Counted from the stretch's first letter, positions 9,361 to 18,237 are shown. The stretch is 62,208 nt of DNA from Microbacteriaceae bacterium (GCA_022487185.1 JAKVJE010000002.1:1-62208); one strand, 5' to 3'. Translations and numbers: made by a program. The notes: generated by a model from the letters alone, not told the origin.

Positions 9361-9434
9361 GTGCGTACTCCTTCTTTCCTGTATCCGCATCGCAGACACG
9401 AACTTTTGTTGAACAAGCAACAATGTGCTAGTCA

Positions 9435-9447
9435 ACTATTGAATAGT
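9435..9447. promoter_or_regulatory. Palindromic candidate operator ACTATTgAATAGT
   Basis: Perfect 6-1-6 inverted repeat upstream of the 9360 start; overlapped by direct repeats TAGTCAA at 9429-9435 and 9444-9450. Confidence 0.55.
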
Positions 9448-9542
9448 CAAATAACTTCTGGCATCACCTTCTCGGCGCAGTGCGCGGGGCTCCCCCTGAG
9501 TGCAGCGGTGTGATCGATCGGTGGTGTGGGACAATGCCCTCT

Positions 9543-10208
9543 ATGTCCATTCATCCGCATGATGAGCCGGATCCGCTCGCCCTGGTTCTTGTCGTTGACT
9601 CCCGCCACCATCCGGAGGGAGGGGTGGCCGCAACCGTCCAGGATCTCTGCAGTGCTGCGGCGGATGGGCTCTATCGCACCCTGCATTCGCAGGATCCAGA
9701 GACGCTGAGACGGGTGCGGGAATGGACCGATGACCGCATCCGGAAGATCGTGAAGCACGCCCGGGGGAAGAAATACCGGGAAGCGGTCGAGAGCGATCTG
9801 CCACACATCGTGAGTCGCATCGGCTCCGCAGAGATCACGGTGTTCGCACCCCTCCGCCCCAGCGAATACTGGCCCGGTCTGGCGCACGCTCAGGTGGCCG
9901 GGCTCCACGCAGAGCGCCTTGGGACTGCCGACCCCGCCGCACTCCCGGTCCATCTGAACGGTGCACTGGCGATGTCGACGGGAAAACTGGTGGCCCAGCT
10001 GTGTCATGCGGTGCAACAGCTTGATTGGGAGTATCCGATCGAAACCGCGACCTGGGCGGCTTCCGGTCGCGGAGTCCGGGCGACCTGGGATGAAGCGTAT
10101 CCCGGGGCCGCAGGACTGGCCTCCGATGTCGTCGATGCCGGATACACCGAAATCCCTCCGGACTCGCACACCGCCTGGATCCTGGAACAGGACCTGCCCC
10201 GAGGCTGA
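9543..10208 (+). CDS. PTH2-family peptidyl-tRNA hydrolase domain protein
   Basis: C-terminal half AMSTGKLVAQLCHAVQQL ... VVDAGYTEIPPDSHTAWIL matches the PTH2 pattern (MSKGKIAAQ-HA ... DAGRTQI.PGS.T). Confidence 0.75.
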   Translation: MSIHPHDEPDPLALVLVVDSRHHPEGGVAATVQDLCSAAADGLYRTLHSQDPETLRRVREWTDDRIRKIVKHARGKKYREAVESDLPHIVSRIGSAEITVFAPLRPSEYWPGLAHAQVAGLHAERLGTADPAALPVHLNGALAMSTGKLVAQLCHAVQQLDWEYPIETATWAASGRGVRATWDEAYPGAAGLASDVVDAGYTEIPPDSHTAWILEQDLPRG

Positions 10209-10290
10209 CTTCTGCTGCGGTGTGGGCTCCGGCTAAACTGAGTCAAACCAGCGAAATTCGATATCGTGCGGGTCTGGGGAGCTCCCCCTT

Positions 10291-11766
10291 GTGCGGTTCA
10301 GGACACAGGGGAATGGCATGGCGCACGCATCCGCCTCGGGGCACACCTCCGAGCCCACTGGGGAAAAGCACCTTCAGCGGGGACTGGCCAATCGGCATCT
10401 TCAGCTCATCGCCATCGGCGGGGCGATTGGGACCGGGCTGTTCATGGGGTCCGGGAAGACCATCCATCTGGCAGGCCCGTCGGTGTTGCTCGTCTATACG
10501 ATCATCGGCGTCATGCTCTTCTTCGTGATGCGGGCGATGGGAGAGCTCCTGCTCTCCAACCTTGGATATAAGTCCTTCCGGGACGTCGTCTCGGATCTCC
10601 TCGGTCCCGGGTGGGGCTTTGTGGTGGGGTGGACGTACTGGTTCTGCTGGGTGGTCACTGCCACGGCGGATGTGGTAGTCATCTCCGGTTACGTGCGCTT
10701 TTGGTGGGCCGATCTGCCGGCCTGGATTCCGAGCCTTGGTACGGTGGTGCTGCTCCTGTTGCTGAATCTGATCGCGGTTCGGATTTTTGGTGAAGTGGAA
10801 TTCTGGTTCGCCATCATCAAGCTGGTGGCGATCACCGCGCTCATCCTGATCGGGATTTTCCTCGTCCTGGTGCATTTCCAGGCGCCGAACGGAGCCACCG
10901 CGGCTTGGTCCAATCTGGTGAATGACGGGGGATTCTTCCCCAACGGGTTTGCCGGGCTTCTCGCAGGGTTCCAGATCGCGATTTTCGCCTTCGTCGGCAT
11001 CGAGCTCGCGGGGACCGCTGCGGCCGAGACTCAGGACCCCGAGCGGACGCTCCCACGGGCCATCAACACCATTCCGGTGCGCATTCTGGTGTTCTATGTT
11101 CTGGCGCTGGCCGTGATCATGTTCGTGACCCCCTGGCGGGAGGTCTCTGCCGATTCGAGTCCGTTCGTGCAGATGTTCACCCTGGCCGGACTCCCGGCGG
11201 CTGCGGGCATCGTCAACTTCGTGGTCCTAACCTCGGCGGCGTCTTCGGCCAATAGCGGGATCTATTCCACGTCACGTATGTTGTACGGCCTCTCGATCGA
11301 GGGGGTGGCTCCCCGCCGCTGGAGGTGGCTCTCGGCCCGGAGCGTCCCGGTGCGAGGCCTCCTGTTCTCGGCCTGCTGCCTGCTGCCTGGGGTTGCGCTG
11401 GTGTATGCCGGTGGGTCCGTGATGAGCATCTTCACCTTGGTGACCACGGTTTCCTCGGTGCTGTTCATGGTGGTCTGGAGCCTCATCCTCTGCGCATACC
11501 TTGTCTATCGTCGCCGGTTCCCCGAGCGGCATCGCGCCTCCTCCTTTCGGATGCCGGGCGGAATCTGGATGACCTGGGTTGTGTTGGCGTTCTTCGTGGC
11601 CATGGTGGGAGTCCTGATGTTGCAGAGCGATACCCGCAGCGCTCTGCTCGTGACGCCGATCTGGTTTCTGCTGCTCGGGGTGGTGTGGTTCTGCATTCGT
11701 AAGCGGGTCCGGGCTCAGGCATCCAGGAGGCATTCTGGAGGTACTCAGCAAAACCGGGCAGAATAG
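10291..11766 (+). CDS. Amino acid permease, CycA-like (D-Ser/D-Ala/Gly transporter subfamily)
   Basis: LQRGLANRHLQLIAIGGAIGTGLFMGSGKTIHLAGPSVLLVY ... FVGIELAGTAAAETQDPERTLPRAINTIPVRILVFY: AAT-family permease. Start may be ATG at 10318. Confidence 0.88.
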   Translation: MRFRTQGNGMAHASASGHTSEPTGEKHLQRGLANRHLQLIAIGGAIGTGLFMGSGKTIHLAGPSVLLVYTIIGVMLFFVMRAMGELLLSNLGYKSFRDVVSDLLGPGWGFVVGWTYWFCWVVTATADVVVISGYVRFWWADLPAWIPSLGTVVLLLLLNLIAVRIFGEVEFWFAIIKLVAITALILIGIFLVLVHFQAPNGATAAWSNLVNDGGFFPNGFAGLLAGFQIAIFAFVGIELAGTAAAETQDPERTLPRAINTIPVRILVFYVLALAVIMFVTPWREVSADSSPFVQMFTLAGLPAAAGIVNFVVLTSAASSANSGIYSTSRMLYGLSIEGVAPRRWRWLSARSVPVRGLLFSACCLLPGVALVYAGGSVMSIFTLVTTVSSVLFMVVWSLILCAYLVYRRRFPERHRASSFRMPGGIWMTWVVLAFFVAMVGVLMLQSDTRSALLVTPIWFLLLGVVWFCIRKRVRAQASRRHSGGTQQNRAE

Positions 11767-11771
11767 GCGCC

Positions 11772-12509
11772 ATGCGCGTTCTTATCCTCGGTGGTCATGG
11801 ACACGTCGCCCGATTGGTTGAACCTCTGCTGGTCTCTGCCGGCCATACGGTGGATGGGCTGATCCGCAAGGCCGCACAGGCCCCTGACGTCGCGGCGGCA
11901 GGAGCCGTCCCGGTTGTCGCCGATCTGGAGCAGCTCGATGACGAGGGGGTCGCTGAGCAGCTTGCCGGGCACGATGCGGTGGTGTGGTCCGCAGGAGCCG
12001 GTGGGGGAGATGCCCGGCGCACCTATGCCGTCGACCGGGATGCCGCCATCCGCACGATCCGTATGGCAGAGCGGGCGCGGGTGCGGCGATTCGTGATGGT
12101 CTCCTATCTTGGCGCTGGATTCGACCACAGGGTGCCGGAAACCGATTCGTTCTTCCCCTATGCGGAATCGAAGGCGGCGGCGGACGCCGAGCTGCGGGCC
12201 TCGAAACTGGATTGGACGATTCTCGGTCCGGGGGCTCTGACCGAGGATGCTCCCGTCGGCCGCATCGAGTGCTTCCCGCATGCCGAACGCGGAGGGATCC
12301 CGACGGAGTTCTCAGAACGCTTGACCGCGGATGAAGCCGGCGTCTCGAGGGCTGATGTGGCAGGGGTGATCGCGGCCGCACTGACGCAGCCCCGTACGAT
12401 CCGCCGCACGGTCGATTTCATCGGCGCCCGGCCCGGCAGGGGACTGCCGATCGCCGAAGCCCTCGGCTCGGCGGGCGTCGGGGAGCTTCCCGCTTCAGGC
12501 CGGGCTTGA
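11772..12509 (+). CDS. NAD(P)H-binding SDR-family (atypical SDR) protein
   Basis: MRVLILGGHGHVARLVEPLLVSAGHTVDGLIR; 245 aa. Confidence 0.85.
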   Translation: MRVLILGGHGHVARLVEPLLVSAGHTVDGLIRKAAQAPDVAAAGAVPVVADLEQLDDEGVAEQLAGHDAVVWSAGAGGGDARRTYAVDRDAAIRTIRMAERARVRRFVMVSYLGAGFDHRVPETDSFFPYAESKAAADAELRASKLDWTILGPGALTEDAPVGRIECFPHAERGGIPTEFSERLTADEAGVSRADVAGVIAAALTQPRTIRRTVDFIGARPGRGLPIAEALGSAGVGELPASGRA

Positions 12510-12531
12510 ACTCTGCGGCTATTCTTGGGGT

Positions 12532-13173
12532 ATGCCCATCCCCGCGACCGATGTCTCTCTCCCTCGCCGCCTCTTGCGCGACGAGGCGTACGACCGGATC
12601 AGTGCCGCGATTGTACGAGGGGAGCTGACGCCCGGTGAGAAGCTTAACGACCAGGCCCTGGCCTCATGGCTCGGGATCTCCCGTACCCCGGTTCGGGAGG
12701 CGCTTTCTCGTCTGGAGCGCACCGGCCTGGTGCGTACCGTGCCCGGGCGGGAGACGGTGGTCTCGGAGCTCGATCTCAAGATGGCGGATGCCGCCGTCCG
12801 GGTCGCCGCGGTGCTGCATAGTCTGGCCGTGCGGGAGGCGACCCCGCTGATCACTCCGGAGGATCTCGAGGCGATGCGGGCGGCCAACGATGCGCTGGAG
12901 GTTGCACTGCACGAGCGGAAGGTCCCTGCCGCGATTGCCGCCGACGACGCCTTCCACGAGGTGGTGCTGCGGCGCTGCGGCAATCCGGTGCTCGTGAGCG
13001 CTCTGGAACAGGTGATGCCGCTGTTGCGCCGGGCGGAGCATCTGCGGTTCGGCGCGTTTCTGACTCCGGATTCCGTGCCACAGCACGTCGAGATTCTTCA
13101 GGCCCTGCAGGATGCCGACGCGGAGGCGGCGGCGGAGGCCGCACAGCGGAACTGGTTGACCCTCGAGCGGTAG
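12532..13173 (+). CDS. GntR family (FCD subfamily) transcriptional regulator
   Basis: LLRDEAYDRISAAIVRGELTPGEKLNDQALASWLGISRTPVREALSRLERTGLV: GntR wHTH, followed by an FCD-like helical domain. Confidence 0.92.
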   Translation: MPIPATDVSLPRRLLRDEAYDRISAAIVRGELTPGEKLNDQALASWLGISRTPVREALSRLERTGLVRTVPGRETVVSELDLKMADAAVRVAAVLHSLAVREATPLITPEDLEAMRAANDALEVALHERKVPAAIAADDAFHEVVLRRCGNPVLVSALEQVMPLLRRAEHLRFGAFLTPDSVPQHVEILQALQDADAEAAAEAAQRNWLTLER

Positions 13174-13238
13174 CAGATCCCATACGGGACTTCATCGGAT
13201 GGAAACATGCAGGACATTCCTCTGGAGCATTTGCGATA

Positions 13239-13252
13239 TGCAATATATTGCA
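13239..13252. promoter_or_regulatory. Perfect 14-bp palindrome TGCAATATATTGCA, candidate GntR operator
   Basis: Direct reading; lies between the GntR stop (13173) and the SHMT-like start (13273). Confidence 0.6.
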
Positions 13253-13272
13253 GTTCTTCGAAAGGAGCCACC

Positions 13273-14631
13273 ATGGCAGATTCTCAGAGCACCCCGAGTC
13301 AGTTCGAGGTGCACGATGCCAGCGTTCTCGCCCATGCTCGCGAGGTGATCGATGCCTCTCCCTCCCTCCGCCTCGTGCAGCAGGAGGTCGTCAACGCGGT
13401 CCGTCGCAACGAGATTTGGCGGGGGGAGGAATGCCTCAACCTACTCGCCCCGGAGGCCCCCACCAGTCCGGTGGTCCGGCGTCTCCTCTCGAGCGAGATC
13501 GGGACACGTGCGGCCGAGGGGCACATCGGAGCGGTCCAGCGCTGGTTCGTCGGAACCCGCTACATCGACGAGGTCGAGTCCCTCTGCGTGGAGCTGCTCA
13601 AGAAGGTCTTCCACTCCAACTACGCAGATCACCGACTCATCGCCTCCATGCTCGGCAACCTCACCGTCTACACCGCTCTCACCCAGCCCGGCGACACCGT
13701 GATGTCGATCCCCCAGCCGACCGGAGGGCACTCGGCCAACCGTGAGATCGGGCCGGCCGGCATCCGCGGTCTGCGCATCTGCGACGTCCCGCTCGACCCG
13801 GTCACCCTCGATGTCGATCTCGACGCCTTCGCCGAGACGGCACGGCGCGAACAGCCGAAGATCGTTGCACTCGGCGCCTCGATGACCCTCTTCCCCTTCC
13901 CCATCCGGGAGATCTCCGAGATTATCGCCCCCTGGGGAGGCAAGGTCTTCTTCGACGGGGCCCACCAGCTCGGTCTGATCGGCGGCGGGCAGTTCCAGGA
14001 CCCACTCGGGGAGGGGGCGGCCGTCATGACCGGTTCTGCCGGGAAGACCTTCAGCGGCCCGCAGAGCGGCATCATCGTCTGGAACGATCCGGAGCTCACC
14101 GCCCCGATCGCGAATACGATCTTCCCGGTCATCGCCGCGACGCACCAGGTGAACCGTGTTGCAGCTCTGGCCGCGGCGGCCGCCGAGTTCCTGGCCTTCG
14201 GCACCGAGTACATGGCCAAGATCGTTTCGAATGCCCAGCACCTCGCCGGGGCTCTCTCCGAACAGGGCATCCGTGTGCTCGGCGCGGACCGCGGCTACAC
14301 CCGCACGCATCAGGTCATTCTGGACGTCCACGAATTCGGGAACGGAATGGAGGTCGCGCGCAAACTCGAAGAAGCCAACATCATCACGAACAAGAATCTC
14401 ATCCCAGGAGACCGTCCCGAGGACTGGGACCGTCCGAGCGGGCTGCGTATCGGGACCACCGAAGTCACCAGGTACGGCATGGGCGACGCCGAGATGGAGA
14501 CCATTGCGGGACTCATCGGTGACGTGCTCAGCGGGCGGCGGGCCGCATCCGCGGTAAAAGCGGATGCGATCGCGCTGCGCCGGGCCTTCCCGGATCTACA
14601 CTTCTGCTTCGAGGCGCCGGATTCTCTCTGA
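13273..14631 (+). CDS. Serine hydroxymethyltransferase-like PLP-dependent enzyme (fold type I)
   Basis: 452 aa from MADSQSTPSQF; PLP lysine region MTGSAGKTFSGPQSGIIVW resembles SHMT TTTTHKTLRGPRGG; VFFDGAHQLGLIGGGQFQDPL matches SHMT VDMAHIAGLVAAG.YP.P. Confidence 0.8.
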   Translation: MADSQSTPSQFEVHDASVLAHAREVIDASPSLRLVQQEVVNAVRRNEIWRGEECLNLLAPEAPTSPVVRRLLSSEIGTRAAEGHIGAVQRWFVGTRYIDEVESLCVELLKKVFHSNYADHRLIASMLGNLTVYTALTQPGDTVMSIPQPTGGHSANREIGPAGIRGLRICDVPLDPVTLDVDLDAFAETARREQPKIVALGASMTLFPFPIREISEIIAPWGGKVFFDGAHQLGLIGGGQFQDPLGEGAAVMTGSAGKTFSGPQSGIIVWNDPELTAPIANTIFPVIAATHQVNRVAALAAAAAEFLAFGTEYMAKIVSNAQHLAGALSEQGIRVLGADRGYTRTHQVILDVHEFGNGMEVARKLEEANIITNKNLIPGDRPEDWDRPSGLRIGTTEVTRYGMGDAEMETIAGLIGDVLSGRRAASAVKADAIALRRAFPDLHFCFEAPDSL

Positions 14632-14657
14632 CCGCTCCGATTCACCCCGAACCGCAG

Positions 14658-14693
14658 AAAACCCGTCGTCTCCCCTCGGAGCGGCGGGTTTTT
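14658..14693 (+). terminator. Rho-independent-like terminator
   Basis: AACCCGTCG ... CGGCGGGTT (one G:T pair) followed by TTTT. Confidence 0.75.
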
Positions 14694-14804
14694 GCTGAGA
14701 AAAATGCAAACAAAAAGTGCGTTCTTTGGAAGTGGGATCTAGACTCGTCAATGGGGCTGGCCTCTCGCCGCCCGATTTGATCATATGAAGGAGCTCACCG
14801 GCGC

Positions 14805-15200
14805 ATGTCTCAGACCGATCCGAATCAGCTCATCGAGCAGGCTCTCGCCAACTCCGGTGAAATCGACCCAGCCTGGCGTTTCGACGAAGACGAGACTGCA
14901 ACCTGGAAGCAGTTCTCCGCCGAGATCCGGGAGCTTGCCGATGCGATCCATGCGGGGCAGTCTTCGAAGCTGGCCGCGGATGCATACCAGGAGCTCATCG
15001 AGCGCTCGTATCGTCACGCGAAGGAGCTCGATGCCGAGTGGTTCATCACCGGCACCGAGCAGGAGGGGAACGTCCTCTACGGAGATCAGGCCCGTTGGGC
15101 GAATCTGGCGCATGGTGTCTGGGATCTTGTCGAGGTGCTTCTGGAGGTTCGCGGCGACGACCTGGAGCACTCTCCGCACGCGTTCTCACACGGCAGCTGA
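14805..15200 (+). CDS. Hypothetical protein, 131 aa, acidic
   Basis: MSQTDPNQLIEQALANSGEIDPAWRFDEDETATWKQF...; RBS-like AAGGAG upstream; overlapping frame 14785..16113 is only real from 15205. Confidence 0.75.
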   Translation: MSQTDPNQLIEQALANSGEIDPAWRFDEDETATWKQFSAEIRELADAIHAGQSSKLAADAYQELIERSYRHAKELDAEWFITGTEQEGNVLYGDQARWANLAHGVWDLVEVLLEVRGDDLEHSPHAFSHGS

Positions 15201-15204
15201 TCCC

Positions 15205-16113
15205 ATGCCCCCGGTGGGCACGCGGCGGTGGCGCGACTGGTCGGTGGATGTCCGTGTCGTCACAGCGGACCCGGCTGCAGCAGAGGTCGCGTCGGCCCGC
15301 TGTCGCGCTGTGATGGCACAGATCGGGGATGCGGCCGATCGGTTTCGCCCGGACTCCGAGCTCAGTGCGATCACCGGGCATACTGCCGAGGGCGTCCGCC
15401 TGAGTGAGACGCTGACCACAGTGCTTCGGGGTGCGCTCCAAGCGGCACAGGACACCTCGGGCGCAGTGGATCCGACGGTCGGCTCGAGCCTTCGGGCGCT
15501 CGGATATACCACCGACATCGACCAGATTGATTCCACGGCCTCCGTGCCGCAGATGCTCCCCTCCTGCACCTGGCGAGATGTGGAGTTGAGCGGGAACGTG
15601 CTGCGTGCCCCGGACGATGTCGTCCTCGACTTCGGGGCCACCGCGAAGGCGATTGCGGCGGATCTCTCGGCCGAGCGTGCCGCCCAGGCTGCGGAGTGCG
15701 GGGTTCTCATTTCCCTCGGAGGGGATCTGGCCAGTGCCGGGCCAGAACCGATCGGCGGCTGGCGGGTCCTTGTGCGAGATGCCCCGGAAGAACCTGGACA
15801 GGTTGTGGTGCTCCGTGGACGGATGGGCCTGGCCACCTCCAGCATGCTGAATCGCGTGTGGTCCCGGGGAGGGCAGAGAGTCGGACATATTCTCGACCCT
15901 CGAACCGGGCTGCCGGTGCCGCCGGTCTGGCGCACCGTCTCGGTTCTCGGCTCCAGCTGTCTGGGTGCAAACGCCTGGAGTACCGCATCGTTCGTGTGGG
16001 GGACCACCGCCAGAGACAGGCTCGGGCTGCGGCCGGCCCGGCTCGTCGACTGCGACGGACATGTCTTCACCACCCCGGCTTGGGAGTCGGCCTGCCCCGG
16101 CGGCCTATACTGA
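15205..16113 (+). CDS. apbE: FAD:protein FMN transferase (ApbE family)
   Basis: MPPVGTRRWRDWSVDVRVVTADP...; DFGATAKAIAADL, GVLISLGGDLASAG, ATSSMLNRVWSRGGQRVGHILDPRTGLPV are ApbE signatures. Confidence 0.82.
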   Translation: MPPVGTRRWRDWSVDVRVVTADPAAAEVASARCRAVMAQIGDAADRFRPDSELSAITGHTAEGVRLSETLTTVLRGALQAAQDTSGAVDPTVGSSLRALGYTTDIDQIDSTASVPQMLPSCTWRDVELSGNVLRAPDDVVLDFGATAKAIAADLSAERAAQAAECGVLISLGGDLASAGPEPIGGWRVLVRDAPEEPGQVVVLRGRMGLATSSMLNRVWSRGGQRVGHILDPRTGLPVPPVWRTVSVLGSSCLGANAWSTASFVWGTTARDRLGLRPARLVDCDGHVFTTPAWESACPGGLY

Positions 16114-16152
16114 GCCAGACGAGCGATCGGCTGTTCAGAGGAGTATCCCCGG

Positions 16153-16809
16153 ATGAAATCACGGCAGCAGCGGTTGCAGTCCGCACAACTCTACGTGTGC
16201 ACCGACGCGAGGCGTGAGCAGGGAGATTTCGCGGAGTTCGTCGACGCCGTGTACCGGGGTGGGGCGGACATCATCCAGCTCCGGGATAAAACGCTAGAGG
16301 CGGCCGCTGAACTTGAGTATTTCGGCATCCTGCGCGATGCGGCGCGCCGCCACCATGCGCTCTACGCGGCCAATGACCGGGCAGATGTAGCGGCGGTGTC
16401 GGGGGCCGATGTCCTCCATCTTGGGCAGGGAGATCTGAGCCTGGAGGATGCGCACCGGGTTCTTCCCGACGGAGTTCTGACCGGTCTCTCCACGCACTCG
16501 GTCGAGCAGGCTGAGCTCGCGCTCCGCAGTGCTCACGAGTACTTCTGCATTGGGCCGGTGTGGCCCACTCCGACCAAGCCCGGTCGGCCTGCGGTGGGTA
16601 TTGAGGTCGTTCACGAGGTGGCGAAGCTCGCTGCTGCCACGCGGCCGGAGCGTCCTTGGTTCGCGATCGGGGGAGTGAACCTGCACACCGTCGGCGAGCT
16701 GGTCTCCGTTGGTGTGCGTCGAGTCGCGGTGGTTCGGGCGGTTGGCGACGCCACAGATCCGGAGGCTGCCGCGGCCGCGATCAAGGCGGCCCTGCCCCCG
16801 CTGTCGTAG
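16153..16809 (+). CDS. thiE: Thiamine-phosphate synthase
   Basis: LYVCTDARR...GGADIIQLRDKTL...AANDRADVAAVSGADVLHLGQGDL...IGPVWPTPTKPGRPAVG...WFAIGGVN. Confidence 0.93.
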   Translation: MKSRQQRLQSAQLYVCTDARREQGDFAEFVDAVYRGGADIIQLRDKTLEAAAELEYFGILRDAARRHHALYAANDRADVAAVSGADVLHLGQGDLSLEDAHRVLPDGVLTGLSTHSVEQAELALRSAHEYFCIGPVWPTPTKPGRPAVGIEVVHEVAKLAAATRPERPWFAIGGVNLHTVGELVSVGVRRVAVVRAVGDATDPEAAAAAIKAALPPLS

Positions 16810-16889
16810 CCGTGTGACCGGCGCGCGACACGCCGGAAAAAGATATGCCTCGCACACCGTTGCACGCTGGGGCCGAGTGCCTCACCATA

Positions 16890-16912
16890 GGTGCTGCAAA
16901 CAACACAGCACC
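16890..16912. promoter_or_regulatory. Inverted repeat GGTGCTG-N9-CAGCACC upstream of MFS gene
   Basis: Perfect 7-bp arms in the thiE/MFS intergenic region. Confidence 0.4.
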
Positions 16913-16965
16913 ACACCCCAACATCTTCGCGTCCCGGTCTTTTCGGGGTTGCAAAAGGACTCGCA

Positions 16966-18222
16966 GTGACCCAGTACACCCCTGCCACAGAGCCGATTTC
17001 GGCACTGACGCAGCCCATCCCCATTGTCCGTGGCAAGGTCAATGCCTGGCGGATTTCGATCGCCGGTATCTTCCTGAGCCTGGGGTTCTCTTCAGCACTG
17101 TGGGGAGCCCGGATCCCGGAGGTGCGCGACGCTCTCGGAATTGATGCCTCAGAGGTCTCGATCCTGTTGTGCGGGGTGTCCGCGGGCTCGATCACGGGAC
17201 TCATCGTCGCCCCGATCGTCATGCGCCGGGTCGGTGCCTTGCGGGTGCTGGTGACCGGTCTGACCGGCCTCGTCACCTCGATGCTCCTCTTGGCCGTGGT
17301 GGTCGGTATTACACATTCCCTGGTGCTCGCGTGCGTGGTCCTGTTCGCCTTCGGGGGATCGATGAGCTCACTCGCGGTCACCATGAATGTCGAGGCCACG
17401 ACCGTCGAAAAGTTTGGGAACCGGGCGCTGCTGCCGTTCTTCCACGCGTGCTATTCCGGCGGCACGGTCCTGGGGGCACTCTTCGGTGTGCTCGCCGCCC
17501 AGAGCCGGATGTCGCTGGTCCAGGTGTTTCCTCTGTGTGCCGCGCTCATCTTGGTCGCCGGAACACTGTCTTTGCTCCATATCCCTACGCCGAAGGCGCC
17601 GCTGCGCCGGTTCGTGACCGGGGCGGATGTGCAGTCCCGTGCTGGCGCGGCCGCTGGCCGCCGGAGGGGTGTTCTGCGCGATCCGGCTCTCCTGCTCCTG
17701 GGCCTGATGGTGCTCGGAATGTCATTTGTGGAGGGCACCGCAACCGACTGGCTGAACCTGGCCGCCGTCGACGGCCATCATCTGAGTGCCGCGGGAGGTG
17801 GGATCGCGTTCGCCGCATTCATGGCGGGCATGCTCCTGGGGCGTGTGAGCGGAGGGATGCTCCTCGACCGGTTGGGCAGGCGGACCACGCTGCTGATCAC
17901 CGGGATCCTGGCGGTTTTCGGGGTCGTGGCCTTTCTGTTCTCCCCGAGTCCCCAGCTGATCGCCGTGGCCAGCGCGGTCTGGGGCGTCGGGGCGTCACTG
18001 GGATTCCCGGTGGGGATGAGCATTGCCGCCGATCGGCCCGGAGATACCAGCGCACAGGTGAGTACGGTATCGGTGTTCGGCTATGCCGCATCGCTCGTGG
18101 GTCCCCTGGTGATCGGCCTTGCCTCGGCACAGTTCGGGCTGCTCCCGGCGTTTGGCCTGGTGCTGGGGGCCAGCGCGCTCTCGCTGCTCATCGTGCCGTT
18201 CGTCACCCGTGCGACCCGATAG
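16966..18222 (+). CDS. MFS transporter
   Basis: GTG start MTQYTPATEPISALTQPIPIVRGKVNAWRISIAGIFLSLGFSSALWGARIPEVRDALGI; 12-TM MFS pattern. The ORF track starts it at 16891. Confidence 0.85.
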   Translation: MTQYTPATEPISALTQPIPIVRGKVNAWRISIAGIFLSLGFSSALWGARIPEVRDALGIDASEVSILLCGVSAGSITGLIVAPIVMRRVGALRVLVTGLTGLVTSMLLLAVVVGITHSLVLACVVLFAFGGSMSSLAVTMNVEATTVEKFGNRALLPFFHACYSGGTVLGALFGVLAAQSRMSLVQVFPLCAALILVAGTLSLLHIPTPKAPLRRFVTGADVQSRAGAAAGRRRGVLRDPALLLLGLMVLGMSFVEGTATDWLNLAAVDGHHLSAAGGGIAFAAFMAGMLLGRVSGGMLLDRLGRRTTLLITGILAVFGVVAFLFSPSPQLIAVASAVWGVGASLGFPVGMSIAADRPGDTSAQVSTVSVFGYAASLVGPLVIGLASAQFGLLPAFGLVLGASALSLLIVPFVTRATR

Positions 18223-18237
18223 GTTTCCGGCTCGTTA

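Noticed and set aside
13441-14331. 296-codon minus-strand ORF within the SHMT-like gene
   Set aside because: Antisense shadow of a clear PLP-enzyme frame; no domain seen.
14785-15204. N-terminal extension of the 442-aa ORF before ApbE
   Set aside because: Out of frame with the well-formed 131-aa gene 14805..15200; ApbE-like sequence begins at ATG 15205.
16114-16152. Possible TPP riboswitch before thiE
   Set aside because: The gap is under 40 bp and lacks CTGAGA / ACCTGATC core elements.
16818-16836. CCGGCG-N7-CGCCGG hairpin followed by AAAAA, as a terminator of thiE
   Set aside because: The homopolymer is A, not T, on the coding strand, so not a canonical intrinsic terminator for thiE; may be only a 3' stem.
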